52,018 nt of DNA, from NCBI RefSeq assembly GCF_003097235.1, contig NZ_QEQQ01000033.1:1-52018 (forward strand), in the 5' to 3' direction. Both the position numbers and the translations under genes were made by a program. Each line of letters begins with the position of its first letter. Position 1 is the first letter of the stretch. This document shows, in pieces, positions 43,356 to 51,582 of this stretch. Source of the stretch: Pseudomonas sp. CC120222-01a. Lineage in GTDB: Bacteria; Pseudomonadota; Gammaproteobacteria; Pseudomonadales; Pseudomonadaceae. The notes beneath the pieces were generated by a model that ran no database searches, was not told the origin of the DNA, and worked only from the letters and a program-made list of their open reading frames with translations.

Positions 43356-43457
43356 TTTCATGCCTGCGTTCTGGCGCGGGAATCGCTTCCGAATAGTCTG
43401 TGTGGGCCAGTCTGCCTAACCTGCCGCCTCCTCTGATAAACGAGCAGGAGGCCACCC

Positions 43458-44051
43458 ATGGCTGATCACGTAGCACTGTCCTTCACCGCCACCCTGCAGG
43501 TCGCTGAAGCGCCGATCAATGTGCTGGGCAACATGACCCGCGGGCCCGTAGCGCTGGCGAGCCCAAAGCAAGCGCCAGGTCATTTCGTCGAAGGCGCCAC
43601 CACCCTCGGCATGTTGAATGGCACCGACGCGAACTGGCACCACGGCCGGGAGATCGGGCTGATCACCTTCGAGCAAGCCGCCCAGCCAGCGGCGTTGCTG
43701 CTGTATTTTCGCCATGGCGAGACGGGTTATCGCCTCTATCTGCGCAGCGGCCCCCACGCTGGCCAAGGTGTGTTCATCACCGGCGATGGCCTGGTGAACG
43801 TCCAGCCGATCAAGGCAGAAGACCCAAGCCTGTGGGCGCTGATCGATGCTCAAACCGGTGAGGCGTTTGACCTGACGCAGCTTGAAGAGGGTCGCAGGGA
43901 AATTCAGCTGGCCAGTGCAGATGGGCACCCGCTGGAAGTGCACAACCTGTATCCGGTGGGCGGGTTTCTGGCCTGCTATGCAGCTGCGCACCAAGGGACC
44001 TTGAGCCTGATCATCCAGGCGCGCGGTGTCGACTGGCTCAAGCCTGCCTGA
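43458..44051 (+). CDS. Protein of unknown function
   Basis: A 197-residue soluble protein I do not recognise. It has no signal peptide, membrane helix or low-complexity region. Alternating hydrophobic and polar stretches (LSFTATLQVAEAPINVLGNM, AALLLYFRHGETGYRLYLR, LSLIIQARGVDWLKPA) suggest a mainly beta fold. Only one cysteine is present. GGAGG lies 6-7 nt before the ATG and the codon use is host-like. It begins the accessory stretch after glyA and lies 71 nt upstream of the transporter on the same strand. Confidence 0.72.
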   Translation: MADHVALSFTATLQVAEAPINVLGNMTRGPVALASPKQAPGHFVEGATTLGMLNGTDANWHHGREIGLITFEQAAQPAALLLYFRHGETGYRLYLRSGPHAGQGVFITGDGLVNVQPIKAEDPSLWALIDAQTGEAFDLTQLEEGRREIQLASADGHPLEVHNLYPVGGFLACYAAAHQGTLSLIIQARGVDWLKPA

Positions 44052-44122
44052 TTCGTCGTGCGCCGCCCGTCGTCACGTATTAACCTGTGCCACCCCAAGC
44101 ACAACCCAGCACAGGCCCGGTC

Positions 44123-45088
44123 TTGACCAGAGAGCAACTCGAAACCCAGCAAATCCCGATCTACTTTGCCGCGGTGCTCGCTGCTGTTGCCTTCGGCCTG
44201 CTGGCCAGCGACGCCGCACAACACCTGCAAGCGCTGGTCACTCCCGCCATCGCCGTGCTGATGTACGCGATGTTCCTGCAGATCCCCTTCCTGGACCTGC
44301 GCCAGGGCCTGGGCAACCGCCGCTTCATGACCGCCCTGCTGCTCGCCAACTTCATCCTTGTGCCACTGCTGGTGTGGGGCCTCACCCGCGGCCTGGCCGA
44401 GCACCCGGCGATCCTCATCGGCGCCCTGCTGGTGTTGCTGACACCGTGCATCGACTATGTGGTGGTGTTCACCCACATCGGCAAAGGCGACTCGCGCCTG
44501 ACCCTCGCTGCCACGCCCGTGTTGTTGCTGGTGCAGCTGGTGCTGCTGCCGGTGTACCTGGCGCTGATGCTCGGCGACAGCAGCGGCGTAGCCATCAGCA
44601 TCGCGCCGTTCGTGGAAGCCTTCGTGCTACTGATCGTGCTGCCGATGATCCTCGCCGTGCTCACCAGCGCCAGCGCCCGCCGCTCCCGTGCGGTGGCGGC
44701 CTGGAATGACGCTTGGGCGTGGATGCCGGTGCCTGCGATGGCGTTGGTATTGGTGGCGGTGATCGGGTCGCAGATTGCCGTGGTGCTTGGGGATTTCGAC
44801 CGGTTGCTGCCGGTGATTCCGGTATACGTCGGCTTCATGCTGCTGGCGCCGGTGCTCGGGTTCGTTTCGGCGCGGATGCTGCGCCTGCCGGTGGCAGAGG
44901 CACGCTCGGTGACCTTCAGCGCCGCGACACGGAACTCGCTGGTGGTGTTGCCGTTGGCGCTGGCACTGCCGGAGGACTTGCGTGGGTTGGCGCCGGCGGC
45001 GGTAATCACCCAGACGCTGCTGGAACTGGTGAGTGAGCTGGTTTACATCAGGCTAATTCCACGGCTCGTACAAACCCGTCCGGCCTGA
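44123..45088 (+). CDS. ACR3/bile acid:sodium symporter-family transporter
   Basis: A 321-residue inner-membrane protein with about ten hydrophobic helices. The segment LLTPCIDYVVVFTHIGKGDSRL near residues 110-131 places a cysteine where the ACR3 arsenite exporters have theirs, followed by the family's KGD motif. The last helices (SVTFSAATRNSLVVLPLALAL) match the BASS/ACR3 superfamily. No arsR or arsC gene lies nearby, so arsenic specificity is not assured. The start is TTG at 44123 (MTREQLETQQIPIYF); a GTG at 44087 is the alternative. Confidence 0.78.
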   Translation: MTREQLETQQIPIYFAAVLAAVAFGLLASDAAQHLQALVTPAIAVLMYAMFLQIPFLDLRQGLGNRRFMTALLLANFILVPLLVWGLTRGLAEHPAILIGALLVLLTPCIDYVVVFTHIGKGDSRLTLAATPVLLLVQLVLLPVYLALMLGDSSGVAISIAPFVEAFVLLIVLPMILAVLTSASARRSRAVAAWNDAWAWMPVPAMALVLVAVIGSQIAVVLGDFDRLLPVIPVYVGFMLLAPVLGFVSARMLRLPVAEARSVTFSAATRNSLVVLPLALALPEDLRGLAPAAVITQTLLELVSELVYIRLIPRLVQTRPA

Positions 45089-45166
45089 CCGCGATCCCCT
45101 ACAGGCCACGAAAGGGCTCAATACAGCCCTCAACGTCAAATAGGCCCATCTCAAACCCATTTTCGC

Positions 45167-45544
45167 TCAGTGAACGTTCACTGGCAGAGCGTAATTGAAG
45201 ATGACCAGCGCGGTGGCCAACAGGATATGAATTACCAACAGGCTCACCAGAAGGCGTCTCATGCTCGGCGGGAAGCGTCTTACTTCATCAAGGTCAATCA
45301 ACCTTCTGCGCACGAACATCTTCGGCATGGTCAGCACCATGGAGATCAACCCCGTGCGCATGACCTTGCCCACGAGGCCCGCATGTTCAAACGTCTTTTT
45401 ATTGCCTGTCACGAACGTGCAGTTCGTAAGTAACGACTCGAAGCGCTCAGTGTATTTATGTGCGATGTAACACTGTACGACCATGGCCAGCAACATGGGT
45501 GCGAGAATCAGAAACGCAACCATTCCAGGCTCAACTTCACTCAC
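45167..45544 (-). CDS. Putative membrane immunity protein of the Hcp-linked effector
   Basis: A 125-residue protein with two hydrophobic helices, about residues 8-26 (MVAFLILAPMLLAMVVQCYI) and 98-117 (LLVSLLVIHILLATALVIF), and a basic soluble loop between. I know no family for it. Its ATG overlaps the stop codon of the effector gene in an ATGA, so the two are made together. A small inner-membrane protein directly behind a predicted pore-forming type VI toxin is the usual form of an immunity protein, which would block the pore in the producing cell. Function is inferred from position and topology only. Confidence 0.68.
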   Translation of the reverse strand: MSEVEPGMVAFLILAPMLLAMVVQCYIAHKYTERFESLLTNCTFVTGNKKTFEHAGLVGKVMRTGLISMVLTMPKMFVRRRLIDLDEVRRFPPSMRRLLVSLLVIHILLATALVIFNYALPVNVH

Positions 45545-46518
45545 TCCGATACCTCGCTATACAAAAAGTCACCAAAAATCTCGCCCCCTTTGCTGCCGAA
45601 ATCTCCAAGTACCTTACCGCCCACGGCACCGCCGACGACAGCACACGCTAATGCTCCGGGGCCGCCTGTAGTGACCCCCAGTACGACGGCACAAACACCG
45701 GTCCCTGCCATACCACCCAAATACCCCCCGGCACTGCCGCCTGCCAGGCTACCCATCAACGTTGAGGTCTCGACATATTTGGCCCGCCGACACTGATCCT
45801 CTCGCCCCGTAGTGCAAGCTTTATGAATCGACAGGCCTGTGGATGCCACATCCAACGCGGTACCGATGTAAGTGCCCTTCTTGACCAGGTTCGACGCTCT
45901 GGCAACGCCAGACACCTTGTCGGCATAACCCGCGATTTCACCGGTATGCAGGTAGCTGCGGGTCGAAATGCCCAATGCCTGCTTCATCTTGCCCTGGCGG
46001 CGCAACCCCGAACCGTACGCGGCAACATTGCCCAACTGCTTTTCGAGCTTCATGAACAAGGCAGAGCGCTTGGCGTAGAACGCATCACGGGCAGCGAGCG
46101 TGCCAGAACCCAGGTAGTCGCGGTGCAGTTTCTCGATATCTTCCAGCGTGGTCTTGATATTGCCAAGGTGCTTGCTCCAACCCTCGCTGGCGGCACCGGC
46201 CCCCATCGAAGCGTGGGCCAGCAGACTTTGCAGCAAGTCGAAGTGCTCGAGGAAGAAATCATCCGCGTCCACCCCGCTGGTCAGCAGACCTGCGTGCACC
46301 TCGCTAGCCTTGGCCATCAGGAACGCTTCCTGGCTGGTGCAAGAAGGCGTATCGGCGTCGCCCAGGATGACCAGTTCACCGGCCATGACCACGCTGTTGG
46401 CAATGTGCGCATTCAAGACATCGAATTTGCCTCTGGCGTAACCGGACACTGGCGTACTGGCTTTCAGCGACTGGTACGACTGGGTTCTTGGGTTGATAAA
46501 GCTGCGTGCTTCGGACAT
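45541..46518 (-). CDS. Putative Hcp-dependent type VI effector, glycine-zipper pore former
   Basis: A 325-residue protein with no signal peptide. The first ~215 residues are polar and helical-looking (FFLEHFDLLQSLLAHASMGAG, LEDIEKLHRDYLG). The C-terminal ~75 are hydrophobic and packed with G-x3-G and small-residue repeats (LMGSLAGGSAGGYLGGMAG, GGAVGGKVLGDFGSKGG), a glycine zipper seen in membrane-inserting toxins such as Tse4 of P. aeruginosa. It starts 9 nt after the hcp stop and overlaps the downstream membrane gene by 4 nt. It has no PAAR or VgrG part, so it is probably carried inside the Hcp tube. Killing activity is predicted, not shown. Confidence 0.7.
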   Translation of the reverse strand: MSEARSFINPRTQSYQSLKASTPVSGYARGKFDVLNAHIANSVVMAGELVILGDADTPSCTSQEAFLMAKASEVHAGLLTSGVDADDFFLEHFDLLQSLLAHASMGAGAASEGWSKHLGNIKTTLEDIEKLHRDYLGSGTLAARDAFYAKRSALFMKLEKQLGNVAAYGSGLRRQGKMKQALGISTRSYLHTGEIAGYADKVSGVARASNLVKKGTYIGTALDVASTGLSIHKACTTGREDQCRRAKYVETSTLMGSLAGGSAGGYLGGMAGTGVCAVVLGVTTGGPGALACAVVGGAVGGKVLGDFGSKGGEIFGDFLYSEVSE

Positions 46519-46527
46519 GGCCCTACC

Positions 46528-47016
46528 TCACGCGTACTTCTTGTTGTTGATCCGGTCCCAGCCCCCGGCCACATTACCGCCGCCGCTGCCGTCGGAGCGC
46601 TTCTGGCGGGTGTAGGTGGTCTTGATACGCCCGTAGTTCAGCTGGACGATTTCGATGGGAACGCCTGAACTGGCGTTCTGCGAGTAATCGGCAATGATCA
46701 CCTCCTCCAGCACGATCTCGTAGTACTTGAGCTTGTCGGTACCTGCCCGGCAAAGCGCGAGTTTCACTTCCTTGAGATGCTGCCCAGAGCAGCTTGCTTC
46801 CAGCAGCTTGCAACTGGCGCTATCGAGAAACTTGGTGAAGGTGAAGTTGGTCAGGGTGGTTCGCCCCGATGTGGCACCGCCAGAAGAGCTCGCGGTGGCA
46901 GACGTGCTTTGATTCACGCCGAAGTTGTAGCCGTTGATTTCGATCCAGTTAGTGTACTGCTCATCCAGCGCTTCGCCAGCAATGTCGTCGATTTGGATGA
47001 AAGCGTCAAAGGCCAT
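46528..47016 (-). CDS. hcp: Type VI secretion tube protein Hcp
   Basis: A 162-residue Hcp, identical in length to P. aeruginosa Hcp1. It opens MAFDAFIQIDDIAGEALDE and continues with WIEINGYNFGVNQS, LTNFTFTKFLDSASCKLLEA and VQLNYGRIKTTYTRQ, covering the Hcp beta-barrel fold; the C-terminus ends GGWDRINNKKYA. AGGAGAGG precedes the ATG. No other tss genes are in the window, so this is an auxiliary copy that must use a main type VI cluster elsewhere. Together with the two genes after it, it forms a hcp-effector-immunity operon. Confidence 0.93.
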   Translation of the reverse strand: MAFDAFIQIDDIAGEALDEQYTNWIEINGYNFGVNQSTSATASSSGGATSGRTTLTNFTFTKFLDSASCKLLEASCSGQHLKEVKLALCRAGTDKLKYYEIVLEEVIIADYSQNASSGVPIEIVQLNYGRIKTTYTRQKRSDGSGGGNVAGGWDRINNKKYA

Positions 47017-47174
47017 GCTTACCTCTCCTTGGTAATGGTGGGGAGACACCCCGATGAACGGGTGTGACACGTAGGATGGTGAAATGTTCCCTGGCGTAAC
47101 GGTTGCCTGAGTTACCCCACACCACCCGAGCCTGCATACCCGCTTCATGGCATGACCAACGACAATTCAAATCC

Positions 47175-48104
47175 TCACAACGCCTTCATCTCCGCAATAT
47201 CCCTCGCCACCTGATCCGCCGAGTGATCAAACATCGCCTGCTCCTGAGCATCCAGCGGCAACTCAATCACCCGGGCAATCCCCTCTTCTGCCAGCACACA
47301 GGGAACGCCCATGGCGATATCGGTGCGCCCGTATTCCCCCTCAAGAATCGCAACCGACGGCAGAATGCGGTTACGCCCATTGGCAATCGCATCCACCATC
47401 TGCGCAATGGCCACACCCGGGGCATCGCAAGCGCTGCCGACCTTCTTCAAGCCCAGGATCTCGCCACCACCTTTGCGTGTGCGCTCGACGATCCGTTCGA
47501 TCTGCTCATCGGACAGGAAATGCGACAACGGCACCGAGCCGACCTGGCAGTAGCGCATCAACGGCACCATGCTGTCGCCATGCCCGCCCAGCACCAGCGC
47601 CGTGATATCCCGCGCAGAAAACCCCGTCTCCTCGGCAATGAAGCATTTCATGCGTGCGGTATCCAACACCCCCGCCTGCCCGAACACCCTGCTGCGCCCG
47701 AGCTTGCTGAGCGACCTGGCCCGATAGGTCAGCACGTCGACCGGGTTCGACACCACCAGCACCGTCGCTGCCGGCGCAAAGCGGTTGATGTCGTGCATGA
47801 TGCCGTCGAGGATCGGCAGGTTGATGCTCAGCACGTCCTGCCGCGACTGACCAGGCTTGCGCGGCACGCCTGCGGTAATCACCACCAGGTCCGAGTCCTG
47901 CAGCATTTCGGCCTTGGCGCCGCCTAGCACCTTGGTATCGGAACCTGACTCGACAGCCGCCTGCCAGATGTCCAGCGCCTTGCCCTGGGCCAGCTCACCT
48001 TGCACATCGAGCAACATCAGCTCACGGCAGTACTCTTCCCGGGCAATGATCTGTGCCGCCGCCTCGCCCACGATCCCGGCACCCACGATTGATAGCTTGT
48101 TCAC
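47175..48104 (-). CDS. mdh: Malate dehydrogenase (NAD-dependent, LDH/MDH fold)
   Basis: A 309-residue cytoplasmic oxidoreductase. The Rossmann motif is GAGIVGEAAA near residues 8-17. VPRKPGQSR near 80 has the arginine that selects malate/oxaloacetate over lactate/pyruvate. The catalytic histidine is in LGGHGDSMVPL near 172. This is the short, LDH-like MDH type rather than the enteric Mdh. GTG at 48104 with GGGAGG 6-7 nt upstream is the start; an upstream in-frame extension lacks support. It diverges from the GntP permease and is probably accessory, since pseudomonads usually rely on Mqo. Confidence 0.9.
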   Translation of the reverse strand: MNKLSIVGAGIVGEAAAQIIAREEYCRELMLLDVQGELAQGKALDIWQAAVESGSDTKVLGGAKAEMLQDSDLVVITAGVPRKPGQSRQDVLSINLPILDGIMHDINRFAPAATVLVVSNPVDVLTYRARSLSKLGRSRVFGQAGVLDTARMKCFIAEETGFSARDITALVLGGHGDSMVPLMRYCQVGSVPLSHFLSDEQIERIVERTRKGGGEILGLKKVGSACDAPGVAIAQMVDAIANGRNRILPSVAILEGEYGRTDIAMGVPCVLAEEGIARVIELPLDAQEQAMFDHSADQVARDIAEMKAL

Positions 48105-48281
48105 CTGACACCTCCCAGCGGCGCGCGCCACCAGGAGCACGCCTGCGTATACAGAGAAGTATTGCCTGCCAAGGCGAAAAGGCCATGTGATGCGACCGCA
48201 TGCTATTGACAGCATCCCGCCGTCCCGGAAATACTTTGTAAAGATTCATATAGATGACCAAATAACAAGGTGAATCGCTCC

Positions 48282-48398
48282 ATGACCGCACTGCCCAGCC
48301 CTACGCGTAAGCCCGGCGCGACACCTCCGTCCGCCAGCCCCATTCCTCCGAAGTTCGATGTTTGCGCATCCAGTCGGCCATCTGCCCGCGACCGATAA
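48282..48398 (+). CDS. Possible 38-residue ORF upstream of gntP
   Basis: An ATG at 48282 preceded by AAGGTG 10 nt upstream opens 38 codons rich in P, S and A (TPPSASPIPPKFDV). It could be a leader peptide, a regulator remnant or chance. The 48105-48483 gap otherwise shows a TTGACA at 48206-48211 with TACTTT 20 nt later, and no other gene. Confidence 0.2.
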   Translation: MTALPSPTRKPGATPPSASPIPPKFDVCASSRPSARDR

Positions 48399-48483
48399 CG
48401 GCTCGCTACTGCCCGCAGAAACCCCTGTCATGCCTGCAATGCCTGAGTGCCGCTAGCGCGCCAGCCCAACCGAGATTCCCTGA

Positions 48484-49869
48484 ATGACTCCCTTAGATAT
48501 ACAGCTGTTGCTGACCGCATTGGTCAGTGTCCTGGTGCTGGTAGCGCTCATCGTGTCCCGCCTCAAGATGCACCCGCTGCTGGCCTTGCTGGTGGTGTCC
48601 ATTGGCGTGGGCTTTGCCACCCGCATGGAGCCCGGCAGCATCGTCTCCCATCTGCTCACGGGCGCCGGGAAGACCCTGGGTGCGGTCGGGGTGGTGATCG
48701 CGCTGGGCGCGATGCTCGGCAAGATCCTGGCGGACGCTGGTGTCACCGAGCAGGTCGCGGATGTGATCCTCAAGCGCACCTCGGACCGGATGATCCCTTG
48801 GGCGATGATGCTGGTTGCCTTTGTCATTGGCATCCCGATGTTCTTCGAAGTGGGCCTGGTGATCATGCTGCCGCTGATCTTCAGCGTGGCGCGCAAGCTG
48901 GAGAGCAAGGCCCGCTTCAAGGGCTCGGCGTATGTGTACGTCGGTGTGCCAGTGATTGCCGCGCTTGCCGCCATGCACGGCATGGTCCCGCCGCACCCAG
49001 GCCCCTTGACCGCCATCGCCGTGCTCAAGACCTCTGTCGGGCCGACCATGCTCTATGGCTTCCTTGCCGCGATCCCGGCCATGATCCTGGGCGGCCCGCT
49101 GTATGGCCTGTTCATTTCGCAGCGCATGAGCACGCGGCCCGACCAGGCATTGCTGGACCAATTCACCCTGGCCGAGAAAGCCGACGATCAACCCCGCCCC
49201 GGCGTAGTGGTGGGCATGCTGGCCGCGCTGCTGCCGGCGATCCTGATGCTGGTGCATGCCGTCGCGGAAATGCTGCTGCCCAAGGGCAATGCGCTGCTGG
49301 AACTGGCCAGCTTCCTGGGCAACCCATTGATCGCCATGCTGCTGGGCGTACTGTTCGCCGGCGCTAGCCTGGTACTCGTGCGCGGCGGCAACGCCGAACA
49401 GCTGCGCGATGCGTTGGGCAAAAGCCTCAAGCCTATCGCCTCGATCATCATGATCATCGCCGGTGGCGGTGCCTTCCAGGAGATGCTGACCAGCGCCAAG
49501 GTCGGCGATGCTATCGTGCACCTGACCCAGCAATCAGCCTTCCCGCCGTTGATCCTGGGGTGGCTGATCGCGATGTTGCTGTCGGTGTCTACCGGCTCTG
49601 CCACGGTCGGTATCGTCGGTGCTGCCGGCCTGCTGGCGCCACTTGCAGGTGCTGACCCGAGCCTGAACCTGCCGTTGCTGGCCCTGTCGATCGGCTGCGG
49701 ATCGCTGTTCTTCAACTATGCCAACCATGCGGGCTTCTGGATGGTGAAGGAGTCCTTTGGCATGACCATGGGTGAAGCGACCAAGACCATCTCGGTGGTG
49801 CAGTCCATCGTGGCAGTGGTTGGTTTGATCGTGGTGTTGATGCTGAATGCGGCGATTACGGTGGGCTGA
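48484..49869 (+). CDS. GntP-family gluconate/sugar-acid:H+ symporter
   Basis: A 461-residue inner-membrane permease with about 12-14 helices. MHPLLALLVVSIGVGFATRM near residues 29-48, IGIPMFFEVGLVIMLPLI near 116-133 and MHGMVPPHPGPLTAIAVL near 163-180 are strong GntP signatures, and SGSATVGIVGAAGLLAPL fits the last conserved stretch (here TGSATVGIVGAAGLLAP). Substrates of the family include gluconate, glycerate and related hydroxy acids. It diverges from mdh, so both may serve use of one organic acid; no sugar-acid kinase is nearby. The ATG at 48484 has only a weak ribosome site (GATTCCCTGA). Confidence 0.9.
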   Translation: MTPLDIQLLLTALVSVLVLVALIVSRLKMHPLLALLVVSIGVGFATRMEPGSIVSHLLTGAGKTLGAVGVVIALGAMLGKILADAGVTEQVADVILKRTSDRMIPWAMMLVAFVIGIPMFFEVGLVIMLPLIFSVARKLESKARFKGSAYVYVGVPVIAALAAMHGMVPPHPGPLTAIAVLKTSVGPTMLYGFLAAIPAMILGGPLYGLFISQRMSTRPDQALLDQFTLAEKADDQPRPGVVVGMLAALLPAILMLVHAVAEMLLPKGNALLELASFLGNPLIAMLLGVLFAGASLVLVRGGNAEQLRDALGKSLKPIASIIMIIAGGGAFQEMLTSAKVGDAIVHLTQQSAFPPLILGWLIAMLLSVSTGSATVGIVGAAGLLAPLAGADPSLNLPLLALSIGCGSLFFNYANHAGFWMVKESFGMTMGEATKTISVVQSIVAVVGLIVVLMLNAAITVG

Positions 49870-49901
49870 GTCGGGAAAACCGGCCCTGCTCATCAGCTTC
49901 C

Positions 49902-50702
49902 TCAGCGTTTTTCCGCGACCAGGGTGTAGCACATTGGTATTTGTGCCGCACCCTGCTCATAGACGTCGTAGACCTCCTCCCGATTGGAATGCGGGTATTC
50001 GTCGAATGCACGAAGGCTCAAGCCTGCGCCAGTAATGCTCATGAGCACGTCGCTCAGCGGGTGGAGATGCCAGTAAGACTGCAGCCCGTTTGGCTCGGCC
50101 TTGCCTTCGTAGACAATGGCGCCCGTTTCGACCAGCGGTTCGGTCAGGAAATAGGACGTGCTGATACGCCACGGGTCGCTGGCTTCGGGGTCGAGCATTT
50201 CCAGGAAGGGGTGCGTTTCGTAGATCACCAGCGTGCCGCCCGGTTTCAGCGTTCTGGCGACGTGGCTGAAGAACAGCGCGAGGTTGGGCATCCAGTTCAG
50301 GACACCGATGGTGATCAGGGCGACATCGAAGCGATCGTTGAGGCTTGCCGGGAGCTCGTGGATGTCGGCTTCGATGAAGTCTGGCGAGTAAGGGGATATC
50401 TCGGCTAGCTCGTGCGCTTGCTTGAGAAATTCCGAAGACTGATCGACGCCCACCACTTCCAGTGCGCCAAGGGCAAACAGCGATAACGCTTCGCGGCCAT
50501 TGTTGCAGCCCAGCTGGATTACGGCCTTTCCTGTTACGCCTACCTGCTCCAACTGCTCAGTCAGGGTTGAATCCAGGCAAGAAAAGTCTTTGTGAGCCAC
50601 GGCATCGATCAACTGGCCCCAGGCCGCGCTTCGCCGGTGATGATCGGCTGACGCATTCCAGGCATCACGGTTTTTGGCGATGACATCCCTGTGAGAAACC
50701 AT
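49902..50702 (-). CDS. Class I SAM-dependent methyltransferase
   Basis: A 266-residue cytoplasmic methyltransferase. Motif I is VIQLGCNNGREALSLF near residues 60-75, followed by LEVVGVDQSSEFL (motif II with the acidic D that binds ribose) and DVALITIGVLNWM (motif III/IV). The C-terminal half has LKPGGTLVIYETHPFLEML, the usual post-IV motif. The substrate is not predictable. ATG at 50702 is chosen because GAGG lies 6 nt upstream; ATG at 50714 lacks such a site. It is convergent with gntP with a 32-nt gap. Confidence 0.88.
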   Translation of the reverse strand: MVSHRDVIAKNRDAWNASADHHRRSAAWGQLIDAVAHKDFSCLDSTLTEQLEQVGVTGKAVIQLGCNNGREALSLFALGALEVVGVDQSSEFLKQAHELAEISPYSPDFIEADIHELPASLNDRFDVALITIGVLNWMPNLALFFSHVARTLKPGGTLVIYETHPFLEMLDPEASDPWRISTSYFLTEPLVETGAIVYEGKAEPNGLQSYWHLHPLSDVLMSITGAGLSLRAFDEYPHSNREEVYDVYEQGAAQIPMCYTLVAEKR

Positions 50703-50783
50703 CTTGAACCTCATCTTTCGTTGTTGAGGCTTCTGACAGTAGCAGCTGCGCCAGCTAAAGGCTGGCGACAGCTCACTTACCAT

Positions 50784-51014
50784 TCAATCGACCAGGTCGC
50801 TCAAGTCGCTGGGGTCGATCATCTTCCCGCATTGCTCACTGGCCAGCCGGCTGATGATCCGGATCGCCTGGTGGATGCCTGCGGTGTTGCGGAAGCTCAG
50901 GTGAGGGTTGTGTTCGCACTCCAGCACTTCATCGTGCTGGACCAAGGCTTCGCCGAGCAGTTCGAGGGTCCAGGCGTAGCTTTGGATGGTGGATAAGCGT
51001 TCCTGGTCAGTCAT
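50784..51014 (-). CDS. Small unknown protein
   Basis: A 76-residue acidic soluble protein of a type common in P. putida-group genomes, which I cannot assign to a family. MTDQERLSTIQSYAWTLELLG and HEVLECEHNPHL (here HDEVLECEHNPHL) suggest a mostly helical fold. Its ATG lies within the last codons of the smaller gene upstream (8-nt overlap), so the two are co-translated. Function unknown. Confidence 0.6.
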   Translation of the reverse strand: MTDQERLSTIQSYAWTLELLGEALVQHDEVLECEHNPHLSFRNTAGIHQAIRIISRLASEQCGKMIDPSDLSDLVD

Positions 51015-51147
51015 TGGGCACCACCTTTGGGTTGGAGGTGGGACGAACCAGATCGCAGATTGGGTAGAATCGGTGAGGTTTGGGAGCCGGCGCGGGGCGG
51101 CGGCGGAGAACGGATGCGAGGATCCTGAACGGATTTCTGGTGGTCAT
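51007..51147 (-). CDS. 46-residue basic protein
   Basis: A short ORF of 46 codons, basic and proline-rich (RRRPAPAPKPHRFYPICDL). AAGGAA lies 9-10 nt before the ATG and the stop overlaps the next gene by 8 nt, both of which support real translation. There is no domain or membrane segment. A longer open frame through this position is not supported by a ribosome site. Function unknown. Confidence 0.5.
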   Translation of the reverse strand: MTTRNPFRILASVLRRRPAPAPKPHRFYPICDLVRPTSNPKVVPND

Positions 51148-51522
51148 GCATGAGTTCCTTTCGTTGTGGAACTGCCACCGCTCGCGGCCAAGCAAGTTTA
51201 GGTGGCAGCAGTACGCGGGTTGGCCGACCGGGACGAAAGGAGCCCGGCACACCCGAAGGTGTCCCGCGCACCACCGCCATAACGCGACATCGCGGGCACA
51301 AAAAAAGCGCCTGCGATGAAGACTGGGCGCTGCTGCGCCTTTCGATTCCGACCGGCCAAGGTCGCATCGCCGATGCTTCGGCGACTGGGGGAATTTATCC
51401 TTATGTTCCTGCTTACGCAACCGTAGGTGCCTTGCGGGGTGGCCACACGCGTTGTAGGAAAGATTCTCGCCTCAGTAGTCACTTCAGAAATGCAGGACGG
51501 GGGTGTAAGGCGGGACAAACAC
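51148..51522. other. Gene-poor leader region
   Basis: No supported gene in 375 nt. A perfect hairpin TCGCCGA-TGCT-TCGGCGA lies at 51367-51384, and GCGCTGCTGCGC is nearby. It could be a long 5' leader for the minus-strand pair of small genes. Frames are open on both strands but none has a ribosome site or family match. Confidence 0.4.
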
Positions 51523-51526
51523 AAAA

Positions 51527-51550
51527 AAGGCCTGCATCGCTGCAAGCCTT
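51527..51550 (-). terminator. Terminator behind the tRNA-like fragment
   Basis: AAGGCCTGCA (51527-51536) pairs with TGCAAGCCTT (51541-51550, one G-T) around loop TCGC, and AAAAAA at its left gives the T-run on the minus strand. It fits the end of a tRNA gene transcribed leftward. Confidence 0.75.
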
Positions 51551-51556
51551 CATATG

Positions 51557-51582
51557 TGGTGCGGAGACAGGAGTCGAACCTA
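51557..51582 (-). other. tRNA-like 3' end, probable island attachment site
   Basis: Read on the minus strand this is a T arm (ATAGG, loop TTCGACT, CCTGT) followed by CTCCGC, a discriminator A and CCA, i.e. the last ~26 nt of a tRNA or tmRNA with one base fewer than a standard acceptor arm. No 5' part follows; AT-rich DNA does. A stranded 3' end with its own terminator is what remains at one side when an island integrates into a tRNA gene. Confidence 0.6.

Noticed and set aside
44123..45088. Arsenic resistance operon
   Set aside because: Only an ACR3/BASS-like permease is present; no arsR, arsC or arsH gene lies near it.
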